From: Hofstenia miamia
Lineage: Eukaryota; Xenacoelomorpha; Acoela
Length of the DNA stretch: 64,000 nt
Direction of reading: 5' to 3'
Assembly (NCBI GenBank): GCA_004352715.1
Contig: SCFE01000015.1
Coordinates: 150,511 to 214,510 of the forward strand
The notes under the pieces were generated by a model, which saw nothing but the letters and a program-made list of their open reading frames with translations, was not told the origin of the DNA and did no database searches. A program made the position numbers and the translations under genes. Below, in pieces: positions 28,001-40,200 of the stretch (position 1 is the first letter of the stretch; the number at the start of each line of letters is the position of its first letter).

Positions 28001-31000
28001 AGATTCATATTTACTTAAATTCAATAAAACTTAAATTTTAAGTAAATGACACAGAAACATATTTGATCACAATAAATTTCTACATATCATACCTCACTGA
28101 AATTTGTAATGCTAGCCAATTTTAATGAATTCCCACTAAATTTAAATTACTTTTTATAAAAAAACTGACGGATAGCTCCTTCATATTCAGGACACAGAAT
28201 ACCCAGAAATACTATATTCTGTCGCAATAAAACTGAACAGTGATCTTTTTCATAATTTTTAGCAATTCCTCAATTTCATATTTTTCATTATATGCTTAAC
28301 CCTTTCAAGTCTGAACATAGGTAATTTAATTTTTATTATAAAAACTGTATGATGCATATTTAGTAGGCTATATTTAAAAACTCAGATGACTTTTTTATGA
28401 TTTTATAAAAAGCTTCTTTCATAATAATGGTGGGACCTATGTATCCCATTAGACCTTTCACTTGGGAATTTTAGTGATTAATGGTTCCTGTTAGGCTCAT
28501 GTAAACATTAGCGGGAAGTATAGTTCCCGTTCGACTCGAAAGGGTTAAACGATAATTATCTATACACCTACAGTAATGGACTCGTTTTTTTTGTAATTCT
28601 ATACTCTTTTGCATTAGATGCTACCGTGCTTTGAATGTGTTTATAATATAAAATGGTTAATTAAGGAGTTTCATATACTAAAATTGTGATAAAAATCATT
28701 TTACCAATGTATGATGATCACATTTATTACTTATTTCTTTCCTAGGATATTAAAAACACAACATATGGTTTGTTCAAAGTTTATTCATTTATTAAATATC
28801 GAATACAGCCTAGTTTTTCTAAAAAAAGTGAATAAAAACACAATCAAAATCCAAGAAACTGCCACTTTCACTTCAACAAAAGATTAGTTTGCCAATATTA
28901 TGCACATGGCTAGATTGATGGCCGATACTTAACCCCATTATTGCTCAATAACGAAAATTTAACAGAAACAAGCTAATGGCTCAAAAAAATTATGTAGAAC
29001 TGGTCAAATCCATGAATGCCGGTTAGACCATTTCTAAAATATAACATAGACCGAAACCAAAGACAAATTTGTCGATAAATTAAATGTTTATAAATGGGTC
29101 ATAAAACTATTAAACAAACAAACTTGGAGATGGGTGCAGATTATTATACCTAATAAACTATTATTTCAGACCAGTCTTCGGCCCGTGAATTTGCAGAACG
29201 TTTAATTTCAAAACATTAACTTTATTACTGATCCGTAGGCCTACTTTACTAGACAATTGTAGCATAAAGCAACCAAATTCTAAAATAACAAAAACAAAAT
29301 TAAAACTTAGTTCTTCTTGTTGCGTTTAATTTGTTCGATCCGCTTTTTGCCTGTAATTTCTTAAATTTTCGAGCTAGTCTAATCGTTGGATCGGGTGTGA
29401 TCATCGCTGATTGACATCCGGACTGTTACTTTGATATGCCCACATCTGACGTGCACAGGCTTTTTGAATAATTGATGGAATTTTTTAATAAAACACCAAT
29501 CTGCAAATGAGGACCTCATGACAAAATATTGATTTTGATAAACAAAATTGCTGATTTATAGCCTATCGAAATATTAGGACTTGGCTACAAACCAACACTT
29601 ACGCCCACATGTTCTAGACGGATAATACTCAACCCTCTCCGGCATAATGATGTTGCAGACAATTTTCCAAAATCGCCCACACATCTGGGAGTCGCTCACA
29701 AGAGCAATTAAATCGATTTCCACGCAACATCTCTCTGATGTGTGCGTGCCCGAGCCTGACAGATTCGAGTTCGAGTATATATCATATATACCTAAATTAC
29801 AAAACAATATAGTAGCTGTTTTCGAAGTTGACGCAAAAACCTTTGTTGGTCATTCACAAAATTGTAAGAATGAACCTGTATTTATTGAAGCACCAGACAG
29901 TTGTTAACATATGTTCTATTTAACAATTTTATTGAAACTCAACATTCAACCAATTATCTCAGTTTAACAATTCAATTTTTGCAATTTAGTTTTTCTGCAA
30001 TTCCTCTGTGAAGGGACACCCTAAAAACTACCTCCATAAATATACATGGTATGTAAATTATAGTGAAAAAATCTAATTCGGCGTCAAAAAATTGTTTATT
30101 TTAAATTTTGTGTACGAATTCATTCAGAAGATTTTGAATTATTAAGAGTGCAAGTTTGTGAAAAGCCTATTACATTGCTAATTTTGATGTAAACTCAATT
30201 AATGTAATGGGATTTTAGCAAAATTTGAGTAGTAATATGTTTATATGTATATACGAATTTATTGGAGTTAAATTACATACAAAATTAAACATTAATACAA
30301 ATATTAGGCCTAATTATAAAATTATACAATAGCACAGATTCAGTTTTTAACTCGTGTGCTTATTGCATGTTAAACGTAAACCATATCAAAGTTTAATATT
30401 CGTAATTGAAATTTTATTAAGAATAAAACATATTGGTTAATGAATATCCAAATTGACCACATCAATCTAAATTCATTAGCCATAAACACTTTATGTACAA
30501 GCTAGAAGGAAAGTCCAAAAAAGTTAAACAATAAATTATTGAATAATTACTGAGCATTCGGGCAAAATCTAAGCCGAACCCTCTAAACTATATGGCTTAA
30601 ATAAAAAAATAATTATTTTTTTCATAAAACATGGTTAAAAAAATATTAAATCAAGAAACAATATTTTGATGTATTTGTATGCAATAAATACTATCTGCTT
30701 GAGATTTGCGTTGTGTAATTCTAGCTGTATCACAATTTGTAATTTTCTAAATTCGCCAAGTGTAATTACAAATTTAACAGTAAAAACCGGGTGGCAGTTA
30801 TTAGATATTGCCGACAATACATTCCAAACTTTTTAGTTTAGGGTCAGTTCCAATTCTAACTAAATGCAGAGATTCTTATTTGAATTTGAGAATGTTCAAT
30901 AATTTTGAGAGATTTTATAATTTGTGTAGAAAGTTTTTTGGCTACCTGTAAAATATTTTTGTTTTCAAAGGTGCCCAACTACTTTTAGTGCATATGATTC

Positions 31001-34000
31001 CAATATGTAAAAATTACTAAAAATGTAATTTAACTAACATTTGCTCTGAACAAACATGTTTTCTGCTTAGATTTAACTTTCAAATATAATTTGATATGAA
31101 TAAGGTTTTATGTGTACCTATTGACCTAATGTAGTTGCATTTTTAACTAAATTTATTTAACATTATTTAACAATAATATTTATTAACAAAACTAACAAAT
31201 GCCTATCAAATTCAAACATTTTTGCATGGGTCTTTGTAGCATAACACAGAGATCCATATCCATGGTTTGTGCTTTCAAAATAAACAGATTTCAGTTGTTT
31301 TTCAATTATATTGTTTACAAACCTTAACTTAACGGCAGTGTGCGACCCCTCTTGGTCGCCGCACACTGCCGTTCAGGTAAACCTTAACTTAACGAGAACG
31401 TCTTACACCTCGATTTTAACCTTAACTTAAGAAATATCGTCGCACACTGCCGTTAAGGCTTAAGTTAAGGTTACCTAAACGGTAGTGTGCGATAGGCCTT
31501 AGTATTTCTGAAATATGTCAAAATTTTGCCCCATGAGCTCAGAATAAAATATACCTGAATTTTAGCAGCACTGATATCTCTTATTCTTGTGATTGTTAAT
31601 GCTCCTTGTTCCATTAAATACTGAGCAATTTCTTGATGGCTGTTCAATAGGGCATAATCAAGAGGAGTGTACCTAAAATATATTTAATTTAAATTTGAAT
31701 TCCGCGCTTTTGATACGCGACGATGCCGCCATGACATAGAGAATTCATGCACGTGATTAGTCGAGAGAGAAATATTAGCGTTACACACTATCACGAATAT
31801 TTGCATTATGCTCTATGCAGTGCGCGAGTAACCAACTATGAGTCAATTTAATATCGCTGAATTAGGCGACAATTTTAAAAAAGCGTCAGAATCACAAGGA
31901 ATCGAAATTATTCCTTATATCGATGGCTTCGAACAATTATACATATTTTTTACAATTCTTGGAAAAATGTTTGGATTTGTTGGATCAGACATTAAGTCGA
32001 AAGTAGATATTTTAAGGAAGCATTGCACAGAAGACACCAATAAAGAAAGGTAAATAGTATTTTTTAAAATACACTTGTAAAAGAAGTAATGCATCATAAG
32101 ATACGATGGGGGGGGGGGGTAAAGAAAATTATATAGCAATATTATCTGAGGGGAGAGGGACCCTGTAGCTACGCCACGGTACCAAATGTAATACTAACTA
32201 TAACTATACATATTTGCATGGAACTCAGTGTACAATTTTTTCACGGCATTGTTTTGAACAGTGCTCTATATGCCTCCACATAGACGTGCACAGAGGGCGT
32301 AATTCCCTTGGCCTCTTCGAATCAAGGCAATTTTTAGAAAAAATTTTGATGTTACAAACATTATTTAACCGTATTCTTCCCAAGGGGGTTAAATTTACCC
32401 CTATGTGAATTTTTATAAATAACTGTTTTTACATCAAATTTGAAAAGTTAGCTGAAATTTTCACTGAATTAAATTTAGTTTTACATATTTTGTGAAAATT
32501 TTAGGGTGAAAGCATTTTTGTCAAGGAATTATGACTATTTTGTCAATGGTCATTGACATTTATTTTAATATAGAAATATGAAAACTGTGCTGACTACAAA
32601 ATAAATACTGTCGTCAGCATTAGCAACTACAAATTAATATGCCTTAATTTATTACTCAAAAATATAATTTGTGTTCTGAGTAAAAAAACCTTAAAAGTTG
32701 CCCAAAAATAATAACCATTTTGACATACGACATCTCTTGGCATTTTTACCACATTTTTTGCAAAAATGCTGACGTAAGTAAGAATGTCTGGATAAAATGG
32801 TTTTTGGAATTTTTTCAAACTTTTATTCCATGGTACATTTGTGCCAAACTTCATGATAACCGTATTACTATGTCAAAAATAAACCTGGGTATATTTTTAC
32901 TTCCCTTGTGAAACTAACGTACATAAGAAAGGTTGTGAAGACTAGGGTTAACTTTTGCGCCATGCAACACCTTACAACAAATTTTTTATTTAAAAAAGAT
33001 TTTATTCAAAAAAATATTCCTAAATTATAGGGGTCAAATACTCTGGTAACGCTGCTTAGTTTTGACTAACCATAACAAAGGAATTAATGAACAACTCGTT
33101 ATCCATGAAAGAACGAATATAAATATATAAATATCGGTTTTTAAATACAATTATTAATTGAGTTTTACTCGTAGTAGTCTAGCAACTAATATATTCTAAT
33201 TCCTCATTTTTTCTTTAAAATGTTAAGAATTTTTACCACTCTGTAGTAAAATAATGATTTCTGGCTATTACTTATAATGATTACAGAAATATGTAAACTT
33301 CAGTGCTTAAGAAATTGAAAATGAACGAAAGTAGGTATTTTGCCCACTCGTTTTGTAAATAGTTTTTACAAATAATAACTTAATTAGTGTTAGAAAAAAT
33401 GATTGTTTTAAAAAAATCAAAAAAATCCAATTTTGTTTGATTTAAATCAAACTATTTAAATCATGATCAACCTGAATGTGACTAATGGTAAACATTTATA
33501 TGTATTGGTTTTAGGAATGTAGAAACGATAAAATATGATTTATGAAATGTTAAATTAAGCTATTTGTATTGTGCTAATTATTTATTTTGTATTTATTGTT
33601 TCTGAATAAGATTTAAATAAATATCCGATTGTTCCATTTAATCCCATCATGCAAATATTTTGTATGCAATTTTGCAATGCGTGTACGATGATGCACTAAA
33701 TATAATGCCGTGATATAATACAAAATCGTGTTTATTTGCAATAGATCCCCGGAATTCATTTGTTTACTTTATGCCATTTTTAATTCATTAATATTAAATT
33801 CTCCATGCTTACTATTTAATAATGCCGCAAATTAATTAATTAAGTTAATCTTTTCTGGAGAAGGAATTCTATAAGAGCTCCTAGAAGTGGGTACAGGTAT
33901 TACCCGTGTCTACCCCCGTATAATTTTTTCTTCGGCTACGGGTATAAATTTTAACTCTAAACAACCCTACCATTTATTATAATTTTTTATGGTTTCTACG

Positions 34001-34218
34001 ACTTATACTTAAATATACTTATATATATATANNNNNNNNNNNNNNNNNNNNNNNNNNNNNNNNNNNNNNNNNNNNNNNNNNNNNNNNNNNNNNNNNNNNN
34101 NNNNNNNNNNNNNNNNNNNNNNNNNNNNNNNNNNNNNNNNNNNNNNNNNNNNNNNNNNNNNNNNNNNNNCATTTATTATAATTTTTTATGGTTTCTACGA
34201 CTTATACTTAAATATACT

Positions 34219-34255
<37 letters not shown>

Positions 34256-37200
34256 GCGTACCTTGTGTCGTATGATAGTGTTACTTCTCACAAAATGGCA
34301 ATCAATTAATTTAAATGAGTATCAACAAAATCTATTTAGTGTATTGCATACATTAATATGTGATGCATTTAGGTATGTCTGTGTGAATGACATGCTAGCT
34401 TATGAGAAAGAAATTGGTGTAGCTGAGGTGAATACCCGAAAGTTTTCTTCTGGTTCAAGAACGCTGCTGCGTTTGCACCGTGCATTACTTTTCATACACA
34501 AAATGTTCATAGAGATTGTTAGCACAAGTGAAAGCGATATCAGCAGCCATATTGTAGAAGCTTATGATGACTCTCTCGCCAAATTTCATCCGTTTTATAT
34601 TCGAGGATCGGCTAGATTCGCGATGCGGCATGGCGTTCCATTGCGAGAAGATCTACTGCACAAAGTCTTCGGCAAAGATGCGGATGAATCAGTAGTAGCT
34701 GAAGATATCAAAACCGCCGCAGTCTACATCAAAACAGTTTATGATCAAGTCGAAAAGCTCTACACCCATTATGATTTCCATGAACTGCCGTGAAATAGTC
34801 ACTTAGATTTGTAAATTGTTTGCAGTAGTGTTTATATGTGCATATGTTGTTACTTAATTAGAAATTTCGAGGGAGTTAACTAATAGTTCATAGGTAATAA
34901 TATTGAATTAAACAACTTAAATAACAAAAACAAGTTGTTTAAAATATTGAAAATGACATTTTGCAGTCCTAAACTGACTGTCATTGAAGAATAAATCATT
35001 TACTGGTACAAAAATATATCTTGTGAAAAATGTTCTGGAAAACGCATAATGGCCAAAAAAATTAGCTCTATCCACTTCAAGTATATCTGCGAAGCGTATT
35101 TTTTAACCTAAATTCATAGAACTTGAAAATTTAAACTCATCAGATGAAGCAATTCAAATGGGCATCAAGTGATGTCTTAGTATTTAGAACAAGTAAATAA
35201 CATCAAAATGTGATTAAATTAGTTGGTATTTGCAAACTGATATAAATTTATTAGACACGTAGGAGTAAACTTAAACAGTTTTAACATGATGTGACCAAAA
35301 ACAAAGATCATTTGCTTAAACTATCACTAAACATGTTGAGAATTATCGCAATTATTTTTGGCCTTAGAAAAGAACCATAAAATTCCTCTTCTACAATTTC
35401 AACAAGTGCGAAATGTAAAGAATCAAATTTAACGAGACATTTTGAATAAAAATCGAATAACTTATCAAATACTTTAGTTCATAAACTCTTAAGCGGATGT
35501 TACACGATGGACTTTTGCTCTAGAGCAAAACACTTGAGTTAAATGCACTTTGTGTAGCATCTGTTCCCGCCGAGCATGTGCTGAGGCATGAGTTCATTGT
35601 GTGCTATGCCAAAGAGCACTTAACATAGTTTATTTGCCCCGAGAGAAAGCCCATCCTGTAACATCCGCTTTAATTCGGAAAAAATCTGATATCAAGATCA
35701 CTGATTTTTAACTTCATAGTGCTAGAAAACAACTCTAGATTAATCAACGTTTAATTTATTCTTTTGAATTTATTGTTCTGTTGGAATCTAAGGTATTTCA
35801 ACAGTATGTGTCAGCAAACAATACATAATCTTGCATGGAATACACTTAATTATAACAATAAAAAGCATAAAATTATTGGAATCAATAAGAATTCTGACTT
35901 GATTTCAAGAAATGCCGTTATTTTTATGTCATTCAACAGTAGAGCTCAATTATTTTAAGATTGACATTAATTTATTGCAAAATTCAAAATAGCCTTTAAC
36001 TAGTTTCCTACCTGTTTCTTGTTTCAACTTTTTCTAGTGTGTTATGAATTTTAACAGCTGATATATATGTCTTGATGTTAACTCAAACAGGTAAATTTTC
36101 AATAGTTGATTAAAAATACCAAAATAGACTACTGTAAACATTGAAATAGTAAAAGTTGATGAATTTTATTAAGTGGAGGTTATCCAAACGATTTCACAAA
36201 CTATTGCAAAATATTTGTTAAATGTTAGAAAAAGTCAAATTATAGTAGGAAAAATTCAAAATGGTGAAAATAGCCACTATTAGTCTAAAATAGCCGATTT
36301 GTCTATTATCTGGGCCCTGACTATATGATGCTACTTTCTTCGTGATCGTCACATCGCTAATTATCTCGGGTGGTTAGACGTGCGATTCAATCAAAATGTG
36401 ATTGGTCACTTTTGAACCAATCAGTAGTCTAACCGTGGCCTAATAATCACGCTCCTTTTCTATGTCCGGTGTTAATTTTTTCTTTTGTAAAACATATGAC
36501 ACAAGAATAGTGGCCATAGAGAAGATCAAACCGAAAATGCATAAGCATCGACAATTAGAATAATCTAGATTAATCGAGCACGCTGCTTACGATTAATCTA
36601 TCTACTTGACCAGCACGATAGATTAATCCATCCGATTAATCGCATTGACGATTAATCATGTTGGATCCCTGGTTCGATATACTGGTTCTATGCTTTTAAA
36701 AACCAATAGTAAATAATACTTAACTACTAACTCTCGTAGAATACACTAAAATAGACAAAGACATTTACAAACAGCATATTTGAATCTCAAAAATTAATTG
36801 ACAATATATTTAAAAAGATTGGGTCATTTTTTAATTTTAAAGAGTGAATTGGGGAAAAGAATCATGGAAAATCAAGTCAGCTTTGGCATACATCTCATAA
36901 ATGCAAAAATATAAACATTATTTTTCTCAAATGAATTAGCAGTTTTAGCTATAAATGACGTTTTCGTATAGAAATGAACCGAATTTGGCACATTTGCATT
37001 TTCGAAGTCGATTTTAATATTAAAGTGTCATTTTGATTATTAAAATTCAATAGAGCGTAATCCTTCAAACACCTACAAAAATTGCTGAGAAACATTCCAT
37101 ATAAGAAATTTCCTTTCTATCACAAAAACAAACTCTTTCTGTTCAAATCATAGTTGGAAACTAATTAAAATATTAAGGTAGTCTAGACAAAATTCGAATC

Positions 37201-40200
37201 GAATTATATAGTTTTTAATCTTTGTTATAAAATTTAGATCCAACTATGCTCCAATTGTTCTAATTATGTTTTTGGTAGCGTTGGTTTGTTTGTCTGTCTG
37301 TTAGCAACTTTACGGAAAAAGTAATAGATGGATTGACCTCAAATTTTCACCAGAGGTGCGTCTCCGCCCAATGAGGAATCCATTAAATTTTGGTGCTGAT
37401 CCGGGGGACACAAGCTGCGTGGTGGAGGTCTGCGCTCTCCGAGTGCTTTACTAGTTCCTTATAAAATGAAATTTTTTATTTCTAATTTCGTTCAGAAATT
37501 TTTAAATCTACAAATTAATTGTTGTTTTGTGAAAAAATGTAGATTCCAATTTTGGAAAAGAAAATTTTTTATTTTGATTATTAGCTTTAAATTTCATTCA
37601 ATTTACAAACAGAAATCGTTCTTTTGGTCGATGGGACTCTTGCAAATGTTTATGGGGCACTTAAATAATCTTAAAAAAACAACATGTACCTTTTCAGACC
37701 AGTCTAATTCGTAAATTTCCATGAACTGATTGGAAATAATCAAGAATTCTGGTTTTGAAAGTTCTTAAACGCGATAATTATAAATGCACAATATATATGT
37801 AAATCTCATAAACGCTCGTTTCCGATCGAATTTCTCAGGTAGTTTTCAACTATATTCATACAGCACAAAGTTTTTACTTTGCTTCCTATTTATACATCTC
37901 AAAATGGAGGGCATCGGTAAATACGAAGGGGCGCGAGCCCCACTTGAACCCAACCTAACGACGATACTGTTTAAGCTATAGAGCAATGTTGTAAAAATGA
38001 TAAAATTGGAGGCGACAAATACGTAAAGGGTGAAAAGGTAACTATAAACTAGTTAAAAGAAATTCTCAAAGAATTACTATATCATAAGAAAATTTAGGTT
38101 TAAAAACAAATGCAATATCACAATGCGTCAAATAAAACACGCTGCAAGTAGCTAAAATGACTAACCTCTCCTCGGAAAATTCCATATGATTTGGGAATGC
38201 ACCATATTTAATGAGAAGTTTCACAGCTTCAAGATATCCCAAAGAGCAAGACCAATGTAAAGCAGTCATACCCTAAAATCAGTGTTGTTAAATTGTATGG
38301 ATCAAAAAATAAAATTGTAAAATTTTTCCTAAAAAATAAAATTGTATAAAATTGTATAATGATACTGAGTAACAACTAGTTCTTATCTAGTCCTCATTTT
38401 CACTAACTGGCTCAAATTCCCATGGCACAACTTTGGACTCGTAATCGACGTCTCTAATTTTTTTAGTGATCCGTAAATTCTGAAATAAGAAAACAAGTTT
38501 TGTGGCTTTATCGGGGAGAAGTTTGTTTCGACGGCGGTTATGAATGAATTCATAGTTGCTCCAAATTCTTTCACATGAAGTAGCCGAAGAAATTTGTGCA
38601 AGAATCCGGGTAGCAACTTTTGATAATTCGGGTACTGCACAACCATACATAGTCCACCATTCATGTGCAGGCATCTTTTTTGCTGCTTGTATTGCTACTG
38701 GATTGCCAAATAGCCCTTCCTTTTGCTTAAATTTCATGTATTGTGACACACATGAGGCTTGAGCTGCAATATCGTCCTGGTAAATTTTTTCAAAAACAGT
38801 NATAAACTAGTTAAAAGAAATTCTCAAAGAATTACTATATCATAAGAAAATTTAGGTTTAAAAACAAATGCAATATCACAATGCGTCAAATAAAACACGC
38901 TGCAAGTAGCTAAAATGACTAACCTCTCCTCGGAAAATTCCATATGATTTGGGAATGCACCATATTTAATGAGAAGTTTCACAGCTTCAAGATATCCCAA
39001 AGAGCAAGACCAATGTAAAGCAGTCATACCCTAAAATCAATATTCTCGAGACTAAACGTGAGAACGCTAATAAATTTCTGAGCATGATGACGGGACATGT
39101 AGTAGCAACTTTGTATATGCATAATTGGTTAGAAAGTATTCTGGTAAAAGGAAGGTGCTAAGCGTTTGAAAATAAAAAGTGTCTTGAAAAGTTTCCGACA
39201 TTCTAAAATTTCCATAATTGCCCATACTGTTGGAATAAATTTTAATCTTTATAGTACATCTGATATATGTTCAGACTTGCCTGAGCTTTTGTCATGTTGG
39301 CTTTGTTGAAAAAATCAAAACCACATCGATAATTATCTCCAACTAAAATTTCTAATACTATAAGAGGCTATAGAGATTTCATAAGAGAAAAATCGATAAA
39401 TTCTGTTGGGGGACTTGGATATACTAAATATTTGCTACTATTTGAATTCCATATCATATTTTGATGAGCACAACCTCTTAAAAAATTAAAGAGTTCATTA
39501 CTGAGGACAAACTTGGAATAAGCTTTCACCTAAGTCTTCAAGAATTATCTCAAACTTTGCATATGAAAGGTACAAATCGATCAAAAATTAGGCAAACAGC
39601 TAAAACCCTAAATAGTTTTGCTTCTTCAGCTAATGATGAATTTTGTTTGAAAGCTTCTGCATCCGGTGAACACGAAATAATACTAAATGCTTTCATGTAT
39701 TCAAAGTTTTTGGTTGAAATAAGTTCTTCATATTTTGTACTTTTTTAGAAAATGCAGTTATAAAACTCAAGTTTTTAAATTCTTGAAAATTATACTGTTA
39801 TTACAAAGATTTAATGACAAGCTCTTAATGAAAAAATATATGAGCGCAAATGTTATTTAAACAAAATTCTACATTATGTAGACTTTTTCATTAGTTGGTG
39901 CTTTCCAATAACTCGACTAAGGATAAGGATATCAAAATAAACTAGAAATACTATACTTCTGCGTCTTGAAGATTAGGATCTGCTCCCATTTGCATTAGTT
40001 TATGCATGCAATGACTAAATCCACCATATGCAGCACACTGCAGCGGGGTTCTCGCCAACCGATCACTGCAATTGGGATCTAACTTATGGCGTATCATCAA
40101 CTCACACATTGGGGTATGACCACCCAGTGCAGCCCTAAAGTAAATTATCATCATATAAACAATAAGTTTATATTCCCTGTATGACCTCGGTAAAAAGTTT

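Larger units (their letters stand above)
26304..31554 (-). other. Inversin intron 11 (5.3 kb)
   Basis: Contains a piggyBac-like MITE (28300-28544), a fold-back repeat (31321-31491) and an unassigned ORF (29647-29907). The remainder has no recognised content. Confidence 0.65.
31673..38165 (-). other. Inversin intron 10 (6.5 kb), hosting CPTP
   Basis: Besides the antisense CPTP gene it holds a 138-N gap flanked by duplicated sequence (34032-34169), a Harbinger-type MITE (35492-35669), a cluster of GATTAATC sites (36568-36657) and a Helitron-like 3' end near 37445. Other parts show nothing recognisable. Confidence 0.65.

Noticed and set aside
34263-34372. Extending CPTP exon 2 upstream to 34263
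   Set aside because: The extension has no GLTP similarity, lacks a suitable ATG, and exon 1 joins precisely at 34373.
38824-39027. Genuine tandem duplication of inversin exon 10
   Set aside because: The copies are identical and abut a contig-join N. Human inversin has a single equivalent repeat at this point.
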